A stretch of 64,000 nt of DNA from Sphingobium sp. YR768 (GTDB lineage Bacteria > Pseudomonadota > Alphaproteobacteria > Sphingomonadales > Sphingomonadaceae): positions 1-64,000 of the forward strand of contig NZ_FOGE01000018.1 in NCBI RefSeq assembly GCF_900111125.1, in the 5' to 3' direction. How positions within the stretch are numbered: position 1 is the stretch's first letter; each line of letters opens with the position of its first letter. The translations under genes were made by a program, and so were the position numbers. Positions 23,124 to 31,864 of the stretch are shown piece by piece. The notes under the pieces were generated by a model. That model was not told where the DNA came from and did no database searches. It saw nothing but the letters and a program-made list of their open reading frames with translations.

Positions 23124-25151
23124 TTAGACCACCTGCGGCGCATCGGGGTAGGCGGGCAGGACTGGTCCCAGCGCTTCTTGCAGCGGGGTCAGCCATGGCG
23201 CGAAATGGCGCCAGTGGTCGACGCCGTCGGTGTAGATGGGCTGGCGCACCTGTTCGGAACTGGCGGTGCGCACGGCGCGCTTGTTGCGCCAGAAGGACAG
23301 GCAGGCCTCCTCGAACGGCAGGCCCAGATGATCGAGCAGGCGTGCGACTTCGCCCGGCGTGTCGGCGACCATGCGTTCGTAGAACAGGCGATGGACCCGG
23401 CCGGGTAGGGCCGCGTCGAAATCCGCCATCAGGCCGACATAGGCGCGATAATAAAGGCCAATATCGGTCAGGTCGTAGGTGAAGGACTGGCCGCGCGCGA
23501 AATGCTGTTTCCAGCCCGAGAAACAGCAGCCCATCGGGTGACGGCGCGCGTCGATGATCCTTGCATTGGGCAGGATCAACTGGATCAGGCCGACATGCTG
23601 CCAGTTGTTGGGCAGCTTATCGATGAAATGGGGCTTGTCGCTCTGGCGGTGGATGCGGGTGCGGTCGAGATATTCCTCGCCCAGCCGGGTTCGGTCAGCG
23701 GGGGTGAGGGACGCGATCATCGTGGCGAAATCGGCAAATTCGCCGTCGTCTACGCGCGATTGCAGGCGGCCGGCGATCGCCATCAGATCGGGCAATTCCA
23801 TCGTGCCTTCGACCTGGCTGTGGCTGGAGAGGATCTGTTCGACCAAAGTCGATCCGGAACGGGGCAGGCCGACGATGAAGATCGGGTCGGGCGCGGGGCA
23901 GCCGCCGGGGCCGCTGGCGGCCAGGACGGGCGCGGTGAAGGCGGCGGCGGTCGCCTGCACCTCAGCGGCGAAGCTGTCGGCATCGTGCAGAACCATCGTC
24001 CGGCGCAGGCGGTTGCCCCGGTCATAATGGGCGAAGGCGGCGGGATAGTCGCCCGCATCCTCCAGCGCCTTGCCGAGTGAGAAATGGAGGTGGAAAATAT
24101 CCTCCGCGCGGCTTTCCGCCTCCGGTTCCAGCGTGGCGAGCGCCTGTTCCATCGTCGCGATATCGGCGTGGTCGAGCGTCACCGTTTTGAGGTTGGCAAG
24201 GCTCCACCAGGCTTCGCCCATGGTCGGCTGATGCCCGACCGCCTGACGATAGGCGTGGACGGCGTCGCTCTGCTCGCCCAGCGTTTTCAGCGCATGGCCG
24301 AGATTTTGCCAGACCTGCGGCTGGTCCGCCTTGGCCGCCAGCAGCCTTTCATAGATCAGCTTCGCGCCGGTCTGGTCGCCCAGTCGCACCAGCACCGATG
24401 CCTTGAGCAGGGCGTAACCCGGATTGGGGATCGGGGAGGATTGCAGGATTTCGGCATGGTCGAGCGCTTGCGACAGGCTGTTGGTCTGGAGCAGCAGGCG
24501 GACGAGGAAGTCGCGGGCGAGATCGAAGCCGGGGGCGCTCTCTACCGCGTGGCGCACCTGTTCCAGCGCCGCCGTCATGTCGCCGCGCCGCCAGAGGATT
24601 TCGCCGCGCAGGCGGATGGCGGGCGGATCGTCGCGGCTGGCGAGCATCGCTTCGGCTTCATCCAGCCGCTCTTCGCGCATGGCGACCGCCGCTTCCAGCA
24701 GGGCGCGGTCGCGGGTCGAGGCGTGGATGCCTGACAGGTCGGCGCGCCAGGCGTCCTGATCCCGCCCCGCTTTGCGCAACTGGGTGGCGAGCAGGAACCA
24801 GCCGGATGCGACGCCGGGTTGCTGCCGGGTCAGGCTGTCGAGGGCGGCGATTGCGCGGCCGGTGTCGCCTGCCTCGTCCGCCGCCTGCGCCAGTTCCCAT
24901 AGCACGGCGGGGATGCGCGCCTCCGTACGGGCAAGGGCGGTGAGGCGGGCCAGCGCGGCCTGTGTCTGGCCCAGACGGCGCAGCGCCTGACAGGCGATCA
25001 GTTCGGCGGGGGGCAGGCCGCGCGCCTGCCGCAGGATCGCTTCGGCCTGTGCCAGCGCGCGCGCAGGTTCCGTGTCCAGATGGCGCGCCGCCTGCCCCAG
25101 CGCCTGCTGCATCGTGGCGGAACCGGAGAGCGTGCCGACGCTTGCCATCAT
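23124..25151 (-). CDS. TPR-repeat sulfotransferase
   Basis: 675 residues. The first 390 or so are alpha-helical tandem TPR-like repeats (for example PQVWQNLGHALKTLGEQSDAVHAYRQAV). The C-terminal part is a sulfotransferase domain with a PAPS-binding loop PIFIVGLPRSGSTLVEQILSSH, then FIDKLPNNWQHVGLI and ARIIDARRHPMGCCFSGWKQHF. No signal peptide is seen, so it is cytoplasmic. Such TPR-sulfotransferases commonly sit next to TonB-dependent receptors in sphingomonads, and here the receptor is divergently transcribed from 25514. The acceptor molecule is unknown. Confidence 0.9.
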   Translation of the reverse strand: MMASVGTLSGSATMQQALGQAARHLDTEPARALAQAEAILRQARGLPPAELIACQALRRLGQTQAALARLTALARTEARIPAVLWELAQAADEAGDTGRAIAALDSLTRQQPGVASGWFLLATQLRKAGRDQDAWRADLSGIHASTRDRALLEAAVAMREERLDEAEAMLASRDDPPAIRLRGEILWRRGDMTAALEQVRHAVESAPGFDLARDFLVRLLLQTNSLSQALDHAEILQSSPIPNPGYALLKASVLVRLGDQTGAKLIYERLLAAKADQPQVWQNLGHALKTLGEQSDAVHAYRQAVGHQPTMGEAWWSLANLKTVTLDHADIATMEQALATLEPEAESRAEDIFHLHFSLGKALEDAGDYPAAFAHYDRGNRLRRTMVLHDADSFAAEVQATAAAFTAPVLAASGPGGCPAPDPIFIVGLPRSGSTLVEQILSSHSQVEGTMELPDLMAIAGRLQSRVDDGEFADFATMIASLTPADRTRLGEEYLDRTRIHRQSDKPHFIDKLPNNWQHVGLIQLILPNARIIDARRHPMGCCFSGWKQHFARGQSFTYDLTDIGLYYRAYVGLMADFDAALPGRVHRLFYERMVADTPGEVARLLDHLGLPFEEACLSFWRNKRAVRTASSEQVRQPIYTDGVDHWRHFAPWLTPLQEALGPVLPAYPDAPQVV

Positions 25152-25513
25152 GTCCTAATTTCCTTCCGCATCGCACCATGAACAGGATTTTGCAGCCGCG
25201 CAATGATGCTGTTGGAAGGCCCCAAATTAAGCTGTTGACTCCTGCCTGCGTAACAGCATTATCAAAGTTGGACGAGCGTCATGGAATGACGGAAGTTCAA
25301 GGGGTTTAAAGAGACATTGATAAAGCCGCGTCGTGGTGCGGCAGGCTCGGAAGCAGGGATTTGCTTCCGGCTGCGGGAGCATGTGCTCTTGCGGCGGCCG
25401 GGATCGAACATGTCCGCAAGGGCAGGGTGCATTGCGTCATAAGCACACGGGCAAACCGTGGGATGGGAGAGCGACAAGGGAGGCTTCGTTTCTACAGGGG
25501 GAGTCCAGATAAT
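25152..25513. promoter_or_regulatory. divergent promoter region and long receptor leader
   Basis: 362 bases between the TPR-sulfotransferase and the TonB receptor. A candidate promoter for the receptor is TTGACT at 25235-25240 with ATTATC 17 bases on at 25258-25263. It would give a leader of about 240 nucleotides with small hairpins (GAAGCAGGGATTTGCTTC and GAGCATGTGCTC). No riboswitch class was recognised. The receptor's ribosome site is GGGGGAG before ATG 25514. Confidence 0.35.
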
Positions 25514-28174
25514 ATGAGAAGCCAGTCTCATCGCCGGTCGCATTTGATGAAGATACTGGGCGTGACCACCATCCTGGCGGGGCTTGGTTCCCCCGGTATG
25601 GCATCAGCGCAGGAACCCGCCGGAACGACCGCGCCGCAGGCCGCCGAAGAGCAGGGCCTGGGCGAAATCGTGGTGACGGCGACGCGCAGCGCGCAGAGCA
25701 TCCAGAAAGTCCCGATTTCCATGCAGGCGCTGGGCGCCGAAGTGCTGTCGCAGCGGCAGGTCAAGGGACTGAGCGATTTTGCCGCGCTGCTGCCGTCCGT
25801 GTCGTTCGAGGGCATCGGGCCGGGCCGCAACACCGCCTTCTTCCGCGGCATCGTGCCGGCGGGCGGCGCCTATGCCTCGGTCGGCTATTATCTGCACGAT
25901 ATCCCCATCACCGGGACGCAAGTGCCCGATATCCATGCCTATGACATGGAGCGCGTGGAGGCGCTGTCCGGGCCGCAGGGCACGCTCTATGGTGCCGGGT
26001 CATTGTCGGGCACGATCCGCCTGATCACCAACAAGCCCAATCTGGACAAGTTCGAATTCGGTTATGACGTCGAAGCCAATAAATATGGCAAGGGCGATTT
26101 CGGCGGGCAGATCGAATCCTATGTCAACGTGCCGGTCAGCGATACGCTGGCGATCCGCGCCATGGGCTATTACCGGCGCGATGGCGGCTATATCGACAAT
26201 AAGCCTAACAACGGCACGCTGAACAATGGCGATCCGGCCGTCTATAATCTGGGCGATACCAACCCGCTGACCTTCTATAATCTCGACAATAGCGACATCG
26301 CCAAGGACGACTATAACACGATCAAGGAATTTGGCGGGCGCCTGCAATTGCTGTGGGAGCCGGTCGACGGATGGTCGTTCAACCCGTCCATCACCGCGCA
26401 GAAGCAGGTCGCGAACGGCTATTTCGGCTATGATCCGCGCGTCGGCGATCTGGAAGTCCATGACTATGACCAGACGAAGAATGACGACCGCTGGTATCAG
26501 GCGGCGCTGTCGATCCACGGCCATATCGGCGATTTCGAGGTGGTTTCGGCCACCGGTTACTTCAAGCGGCGCACCCGCACGCTGAACGACTATACCTATT
26601 ACACCGTCACCTATGACGGCTTTGGCGGCGGCTATGAAAGCTATCTGCAATTTTTCGATGCGGCCGGTTGTACCGGGTCGGGCGACAGCCTGAAATGCAC
26701 CACCCTGCTCGATCCGACGCAATATTATCATGCCAATACCAAACGGAACAAATTCACGCAGGAATTGCGCATTTCCACGCCGAAGAGCTGGCCGTTCGAC
26801 GTGACGATCGGCGGTTTCTATCAGCGGCAGTCGAACAAGCTGAACACCTATTATGCGATCCGCGGGCTGGAAAATGTCGTGGGCTATACCGCGGCCTGCG
26901 CCTATTCGGTGGTCGAGGATGTCTGCGACGGCAATGAAACCACGTTGGACGGCTTTGGCATTCCGGAGTCCGCTGGCGGCACGATGGTCGTCGGCAACCC
27001 GGCGGCGAAGGGCGATGGCTATTATATCGTCGAACAGAACCAGCTTTATCATGACAAGGCGATCTTCGCCGAAGGCCATTACAACATCACGCCGACCGTG
27101 AAGGTGACGGGCGGCGTCCGCTATTTCTGGACGGATTATTCGGTCGTCGGCTTTGCCGGTGTGGCGGCGTCGGCAGCAGGTGTAGGATGCGAAACCCCCT
27201 TGCCGGCCGATCAGCGCTTGACCTGCCTCAACACCAATCCGCTCGCGGATGACCGGACGGGTCGCTACAAGGAAAATGGCGAAACCCACAAGGTCGCGGT
27301 CGACTGGCAAATCACGCCCGACAAGATGATCTATGCCAATTATTCGACCGGCTTCCGCCCTGGTGGTTTCAACCGGCCGCTGCGTATTCGCGCCACGGCG
27401 ACGAAGCCATCCTTCCTGGCTGAAGTTCCCTCGTTCGAATCGGAAACGCTGACCAATTATGAGCTGGGCGTGAAAACGACCTGGAACAATATCTTCCGCC
27501 TGAACGCCGCCATCTACTTCGAAAAGTGGAACAATATCCAGTATGGCGTGGTCGTTGCCGGTGCGCAGGGCGCGGGCATGACCGGCAATGCGGGCAAGGC
27601 GGAAGTGAGGGGCATCGAATATGATGCCAGCCTGAAGCTGGGCAAGATCACCATCAGTTCGTCGGGCGCCTTTAATGACGCAAAGCTGAAGGGCGATTTC
27701 TGCAATTTCGCGGTCAATGCCGAAACAGAGTCCATTTCGCAGTTGTCGACCTGTTCGCAGGGCACCTTCACTGAAGGCAATCCGCCGATTCCGACGGTTG
27801 CGGCGGATGATGGCACGCGCTTGCCACGACAGCCCCGGTTCAAGGGCACGACATCGATCCGCTACGATACGATGCTGGGCGACTATAGCGGCTTCCTTCA
27901 GGGGGCGGCGCTCTACCAGACCGGGGCGACGCAGGATCTGAACGTCAACGCCAACGAATTGCTGGGCAGCACGAAGGGCTTCATCAGCTTCGATTTCTCC
28001 GGCGGGATCAAGAAGGACAACTGGACGCTCAGCTTCTTCCTGCAAAACGCCTTCGACAAGCGCGGGCAGTTGACCAAGAATACCTTCTGCTCGATCGACT
28101 TCTGCGCCAATTCCTCACGTACCTTCACGATCAAGCCGCAATTTTTCGGCCTGCGTTTCGGCCAGAAATTCTGA
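25514..28174 (+). CDS. TonB-dependent receptor
   Basis: 886 residues. The signal peptide ends near ASAQ. A TonB box region (GEIVVTATRSAQSIQKVPISMQAL) is followed by a plug domain (LLPSVSFEGIGPGRNTAFFRGI, VEALSGPQGTLYGAGSLSGTIRLIT). A long beta-barrel follows, ending in the aromatic signature FFGLRFGQKF. It lies in the outer membrane and takes up an unknown ligand with energy from TonB-ExbBD. ATG 25514 is chosen because the open frame upstream has no signal peptide. It is paired with the divergent TPR-sulfotransferase and followed by a terminator. Confidence 0.93.
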   Translation: MRSQSHRRSHLMKILGVTTILAGLGSPGMASAQEPAGTTAPQAAEEQGLGEIVVTATRSAQSIQKVPISMQALGAEVLSQRQVKGLSDFAALLPSVSFEGIGPGRNTAFFRGIVPAGGAYASVGYYLHDIPITGTQVPDIHAYDMERVEALSGPQGTLYGAGSLSGTIRLITNKPNLDKFEFGYDVEANKYGKGDFGGQIESYVNVPVSDTLAIRAMGYYRRDGGYIDNKPNNGTLNNGDPAVYNLGDTNPLTFYNLDNSDIAKDDYNTIKEFGGRLQLLWEPVDGWSFNPSITAQKQVANGYFGYDPRVGDLEVHDYDQTKNDDRWYQAALSIHGHIGDFEVVSATGYFKRRTRTLNDYTYYTVTYDGFGGGYESYLQFFDAAGCTGSGDSLKCTTLLDPTQYYHANTKRNKFTQELRISTPKSWPFDVTIGGFYQRQSNKLNTYYAIRGLENVVGYTAACAYSVVEDVCDGNETTLDGFGIPESAGGTMVVGNPAAKGDGYYIVEQNQLYHDKAIFAEGHYNITPTVKVTGGVRYFWTDYSVVGFAGVAASAAGVGCETPLPADQRLTCLNTNPLADDRTGRYKENGETHKVAVDWQITPDKMIYANYSTGFRPGGFNRPLRIRATATKPSFLAEVPSFESETLTNYELGVKTTWNNIFRLNAAIYFEKWNNIQYGVVVAGAQGAGMTGNAGKAEVRGIEYDASLKLGKITISSSGAFNDAKLKGDFCNFAVNAETESISQLSTCSQGTFTEGNPPIPTVAADDGTRLPRQPRFKGTTSIRYDTMLGDYSGFLQGAALYQTGATQDLNVNANELLGSTKGFISFDFSGGIKKDNWTLSFFLQNAFDKRGQLTKNTFCSIDFCANSSRTFTIKPQFFGLRFGQKF

Positions 28175-28198
28175 GCTTGCCGGGATGGGGTATGCGTG

Positions 28199-28232
28199 CC
28201 GCCGCTGGACCGGGAGGTCCGGCGGCGGTTTG
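28199..28232 (+). terminator. terminator of the TonB receptor gene
   Basis: CCGCCGCTGGACC (28199-28211) pairs with GGTCCGGCGGCGG (28216-28228) around a 4-base loop and is followed by TTT. It is 25 bases after the stop codon. Confidence 0.7.
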
Positions 28233-28316
28233 CATTTGGGGCAATGGGGCATGGGAGTGATCGGTTTAAGCGGAAGCGGCTGATCGCTGGAGTGGCGCTG
28301 TAGGGAGTGCATATTG

Positions 28317-28384
28317 TTCACGCGGAGGCGCGAAGACGCGGAGGGGTTGCGCAAACCCTCCGCGTCTTCGCGCCTCCGCGTGAA
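28317..28384. repeat. 68-bp near-perfect palindrome
   Basis: Arms of 29 bases (TTCACGCGGAGGCGCGAAGA... at 28317-28345 and the complement at 28356-28384) surround a centre that is itself symmetric (TTGCGCAA). A shorter relative with the same outer arm lies at 46561-46613. Confidence 0.9.
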
Positions 28385-28573
28385 TCGAAAGGAAGGAAAA
28401 TTCGCGCAGAGGCGCAGAGAGGGATGCCATTCTCGCTCTGCGTTTTCTATTCATTTGGCGCAGAGCGACAGCTCTTCTGACGTTGGACGGCCAAGTCAAG
28501 GTGTTTGAATGCGGTCATGTGTTTAGCTCAGTTTGACGACTCTGATGGTCAGCGATTACCCCACACATCTGCA

Positions 28574-29239
28574 TCAATCAGCCTTAACCACCCTCTCAAT
28601 CACGCCCAGCGGTGGCAGTGACAACATTTTGCGAGCCAACGAAAGCAATTCGCCGCGTGAGTTGATCGCACAATAACGAGTTAACCAGATATCGAGACCC
28701 TTGGCCTGAAGTTGCGTTCCGGTAGGACAACGCTGCTGTAGCACAGTGAACCGCTCAATCATGGCCTCCTCTGGCTGGCGTGCTAGCAGTGTGTATTCAC
28801 TTCCGGGGACAGTTCCCTTTTGGAGAGCCCATAGCTCCCATTTAGTTGAGCCTTTTCGGGTTGTTCCTAGCCGGACAAAGAAGCCATATTCCCATTTGGC
28901 TTCATCTAAATCAGCCTGCTCACTGGAAGTTCGCATAATTGCGGCACAGTGGAAAACGCCATAGTTGGCAAAGCTTTCCCAGCGTTCCTCCGCAGAATCG
29001 CTATCTGGGTTCGGAGTGAAGTGCCAATCACCAAATGCGACACGGGATGTGCATCCAAAGTCATCACCCGATGAGAAACTTCGTGGCCAAGTCTGCTCCC
29101 AATCGAAGGTGTAAAGCGGCAAGGTGGAATGGATGCGCTCGGCGATCATCTCATCATCTTCTGTGGCTAGCACCGGAGATGCAAGCTGAGTGAAAGCCGC
29201 TATTCCTACTGCCATCGTCCATGCACGTAGATGTTTCAT
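28574..29239 (-). CDS. hypothetical secreted protein
   Basis: 221 residues with a signal peptide (MKHLRAWTMAVGIAAFTQLASPVLA). The mature part has four cysteines (GCTS, FHCA, RCPT, RYCA), which suggests disulfides in the periplasm. No domain is recognised. Codon use is clearly more AT-rich than in the neighbours. ATG 29239 gives the signal peptide; the frame continues open to 29287. It is flanked by the palindromes at 28317-28480 and has no operon partners. Confidence 0.6.
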   Translation of the reverse strand: MKHLRAWTMAVGIAAFTQLASPVLATEDDEMIAERIHSTLPLYTFDWEQTWPRSFSSGDDFGCTSRVAFGDWHFTPNPDSDSAEERWESFANYGVFHCAAIMRTSSEQADLDEAKWEYGFFVRLGTTRKGSTKWELWALQKGTVPGSEYTLLARQPEEAMIERFTVLQQRCPTGTQLQAKGLDIWLTRYCAINSRGELLSLARKMLSLPPLGVIERVVKAD

Positions 29240-29399
29240 GCAGCCTCCCCGCTCACAATGTTTGAACCAACAGGGGGGTGACCGCAATGGGGTCGGCTGC
29301 CGACAATATCAGGTTGGCAACGGTAGCTATCGCATTTTCTGCGCCGAAAGCGGCCCGTCGCCTTCCCTCCCCAATTCAGCTTTGCCGTCCCTGACCGCC

Positions 29400-29933
29400 T
29401 TATCCCTTCTGTCCCGGATAGAGCAGGCGGAGGGAAGCGGGGGCTTTGCAGGTGCGGATGGCGGATTCGACCTGGCTGGCGCGTTCGGCGCTCAGCGTGG
29501 TGGTGGAGAGGGCATGCTGCCGTTCGCGCGCGACTTCGTCGGCGGTGAAGGGGGCGGCGCCCTGCGGCGCGCTGGCGCCGCCCAGGCCGAAGACGACATA
29601 GTTCATCATGTCGGCCAGTTGCTGATTATCCTTGATCCGGCTGTTGGCGACATTGGGCAGGCGGATGAGATAGGCGCGGGCCTGTGGCGTGCAGAGGAAC
29701 CAGCCGACCCGGCCGCGCAATTCGGGGAGTTGCGCGGGCGCGGTGCTGCCGTTCACGCCATGGCAGCCAGCGCATTGTTCGACATAGTCGGCGCGGGCCA
29801 TGTCTGGGTCGGTGATCGCGGAGGGCAGCAGGCCCATCGGCGGCAGCGCGGCGCGCAGGCCCACGGTCGCGCCGAGCAGGAGCAGGGCGGCGCCGACGAG
29901 TGGGCGGAACAGGCGGGAAACCGGGGCCGACAT
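29400..29933 (-). CDS. monohaem cytochrome c of the amine dehydrogenase cluster
   Basis: 177 residues. A signal anchor (about 10-30) precedes one haem site, Cys54-Ala-Gly-Cys-His58 (VEQCAGCHGVNGS). A plausible axial Met lies in QLADMMNYVVFGLGG. It lies downstream of the amine dehydrogenase light-chain gene on the same strand, separated by a palindromic element. In the aromatic amine dehydrogenase cluster of Alcaligenes faecalis a small cytochrome c gene likewise follows aauBEDA, so a role as electron acceptor or relay is likely (inference). Confidence 0.82.
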   Translation of the reverse strand: MSAPVSRLFRPLVGAALLLLGATVGLRAALPPMGLLPSAITDPDMARADYVEQCAGCHGVNGSTAPAQLPELRGRVGWFLCTPQARAYLIRLPNVANSRIKDNQQLADMMNYVVFGLGGASAPQGAAPFTADEVARERQHALSTTTLSAERASQVESAIRTCKAPASLRLLYPGQKG

Positions 29934-29955
29934 TCTTCTTATCTACTCACACCAT

Positions 29956-30065
29956 CCGTTCGCCCTGAGCCTGTCCTGAGCGACGCCGCAGGGGGCTGTA
30001 CTTCTTTTTAGAACAGGACAGGGCTTCGACAGGCTCTCCTGAGCGAAGTCGAAGGGCCGAACGGG
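29956..30065. repeat. CCGTTCG/CGAACGG element, copy 2
   Basis: About 70 bases of its right part, from GGGGGCTGTACTT to CGAACGGG, match the copy at 8423-8556 almost base for base. It lies inside the amine dehydrogenase operon, between the light chain and the cytochrome gene. Confidence 0.85.
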
Positions 30066-30134
30066 TGTTATTCAAAGCACAATGCTCCGACTTCCTCGAC
30101 TTCGCTCGAAGCGAACGAAGACATGATGACGGCC

Positions 30135-30680
30135 TCAGCTTGCGGCGCCCACCAGCACGGCGGTCGAGCAATGATATTCCATGCTGGTCGTGCCGAAGCA
30201 CCAGATCACGTCATTGTTGAGCTGGGGCATGTAGAGTTGGGTTTCGCGGTCGGTATTGTCGCAGCCGCACTGGCCGCAAGCGGGTTTGCCGCAGCAGTCG
30301 CGATAGGCGATCAGATAGGCCTTGCCATCGTCCGGGTTGATGCAGGTGCCGACCCAGCTGACCGGGGACGGCTCCGCGCCCGGCGGGCAGCTATGGATGC
30401 CGCCGCCGCAGCAGGTGCACAGCGCCCCGTCGATCGCGCAATAGCGCCAATAGTCGCACTTGGTTTCGTCCTTGGTCTGGGCGGTGCGGGCGAAATTGGT
30501 CTTCGCCTCGGGCGATCGGTCGGGCTTGGCCGCCTCGGCCCGGCTGACCGGCAGCAACGGGAAGGCGGGGGCGGCCACCAGTGCGGCCCCCAGCCGCGTC
30601 AGCATCGATCGGCGCGAGGAACCGCCGGCGAATTTGCGCAGCAGCTTTTCCCCCAGCGCATCGGCATTGAACTTTTTCAT
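30135..30680 (-). CDS. mauA: quinoprotein amine dehydrogenase light chain (TTQ-bearing)
   Basis: 181 residues with a twin-arginine leader (SSRRSMLTRLGAALVAAP). Fourteen cysteines between 75 and 171 fit the disulfide-rich fold. The two tryptophans that form tryptophan tryptophylquinone are Trp109 (PVSWVGTC) and Trp160 (DVIWCFG), and the active-site base is Asp128 (IAYRDCCG). These three numbers are the same as in aromatic amine dehydrogenase of Alcaligenes faecalis, so aauA may be the better name. The usual active-site Thr172 is Ser here. The ATG at 30680 follows mauD by 23 bases. Confidence 0.92.
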   Translation of the reverse strand: MKKFNADALGEKLLRKFAGGSSRRSMLTRLGAALVAAPAFPLLPVSRAEAAKPDRSPEAKTNFARTAQTKDETKCDYWRYCAIDGALCTCCGGGIHSCPPGAEPSPVSWVGTCINPDDGKAYLIAYRDCCGKPACGQCGCDNTDRETQLYMPQLNNDVIWCFGTTSMEYHCSTAVLVGAAS

Positions 30681-30703
30681 CGGTCTTGCCCCCACTTGCT
30701 ATT

Positions 30704-31306
30704 TTACGCCGCCTGCGCCTTCAGGCTGCCGATATAATCCTGCACCGTGTTGATGCCCATTTCATGCGCGATGATCAGGCTTTCCAGATGCTCGCGGCTG
30801 TTGACCAGCCCCTTGGACAGGATCGCGCCTTCACCGTCCAGCAGCACCGCGAAGGGCAGCTTGGCGACGCCATAGGCCTGGCCGACTTCGGGGCCATTGA
30901 CGAAGGCATAGCCGTCCAGCCCGTGCTGCGCGATCATCGCGCGCTGGGCGGCGACATCATCATCGCCCACGAAGGTCAGGGCGACGCGCTCGGCATGGGC
31001 GAAGCTGGTCGCCATCGGGATCACCGCCTTGCACAGCGGGCATTGGGCGGAGACGAACAGCAGCAGGCGCAGCTTCGCGCCATGGGCATGGCCGCCGATG
31101 GTCACGGGCTTGCCGTTGAGGTCCAGCGTGGCGATCGGGCCGGTGGCGCTGCCCACGGTCGGGCCGCCGGCGGTGGCGAGCGCGCCGGCCGGAGCGACGC
31201 GGATGTGCAGCACGCCGACCTGCCGGGCCAGCGCCAGCAGCGCGACGATCAGGCCGATGATGACGATCCAGGAGACGATCTGCGAAAGGATGAGCGAGGT
31301 CAGCAT
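30704..31306 (-). CDS. mauD: thioredoxin-like amine dehydrogenase accessory protein MauD
   Basis: 200 residues. An N-terminal membrane helix (about 10-27) anchors a periplasmic thioredoxin-like domain with a CxxC site, Cys89-Pro-Leu-Cys92 (FVSAQCPLC). MauD-type proteins are needed for the disulfides of the TTQ light chain. It is one base downstream of mauE and 23 bases before the light-chain gene, the conserved order B-E-D-A. Confidence 0.92.
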   Translation of the reverse strand: MLTSLILSQIVSWIVIIGLIVALLALARQVGVLHIRVAPAGALATAGGPTVGSATGPIATLDLNGKPVTIGGHAHGAKLRLLLFVSAQCPLCKAVIPMATSFAHAERVALTFVGDDDVAAQRAMIAQHGLDGYAFVNGPEVGQAYGVAKLPFAVLLDGEGAILSKGLVNSREHLESLIIAHEMGINTVQDYIGSLKAQAA

Positions 31307-31307
31307 A

Positions 31308-31862
31308 TTATCTCCGATGGAGGGGAGAAGCGGTCAGTGCGGACAGCGACTGGAACAGCAGGCAGAGCAGCGCGATGGCGATGCCGCCGGCCAGCGCTGT
31401 AGCCATATCCATCGCGGTGAAGGATGGCGTGAAGGCGAGGCGCAGGCCGAGCAAAGCGGCGAGCGCGGCATTGCGGGCGACCAGCGACCAGCCGATCGGG
31501 TGGCGCAGCGCGCCATGGCCGCAACCGCAATCGATATGTCCGCGTCCGCGCCGGATATTGACCGCCATCGCCCCGGCAAAGAGCAACAGCAGCGCCATGG
31601 CGATGACGACCGCCAGCGGGTGCAGCCCGATCAGCAGAGCGGCGCCGGTCGCGACCTCCACCAGCGGCAGCGCCATGGCGGCCGGGCCGACCAGCGATGC
31701 GGGCAGCAGGCGATAATTGGCGATCACGCCGGGCAGCAGGGCACGGTGCCGCCACTGGGCGATGCCGGCCGTCAGGAACAACAGGCCCACGGCCATGCAG
31801 CCGGTCAGACCGAACAGGGCCAGCATCTGCGTCAGCCCCGAAGCGGCCCCCGAAATGGCCAT
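31308..31862 (-). CDS. mauE: MauE/DoxX-type membrane protein
   Basis: 184 residues with four to five membrane helices. A conserved Cys pair lies in the loop IDCGCGHGAL (about 118-127), typical of MauE-like redox-associated membrane proteins that work with MauD in light-chain maturation. ATG 31862 lies 2 bases after the heavy-chain stop; the longer frame upstream runs antisense-free through the heavy-chain gene in another frame and is not used. Confidence 0.88.
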   Translation of the reverse strand: MAISGAASGLTQMLALFGLTGCMAVGLLFLTAGIAQWRHRALLPGVIANYRLLPASLVGPAAMALPLVEVATGAALLIGLHPLAVVIAMALLLLFAGAMAVNIRRGRGHIDCGCGHGALRHPIGWSLVARNAALAALLGLRLAFTPSFTAMDMATALAGGIAIALLCLLFQSLSALTASPLHRR

Positions 31863-31864
31863 GC

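Larger units (their letters stand above)
28175..28573. other. gene-free stretch with terminator and palindromes
   Basis: 399 bases with no supported gene. It holds the receptor's terminator (28199-28232), a 68-bp near-perfect palindrome (28317-28384), and a looser GCAGAG-rich repeat (about 28399-28480). Confidence 0.7.

Noticed and set aside
26000..28045. 681-codon frame on the minus strand
   Set aside because: It is the complement of the TonB receptor barrel; the product has no recognisable domain.
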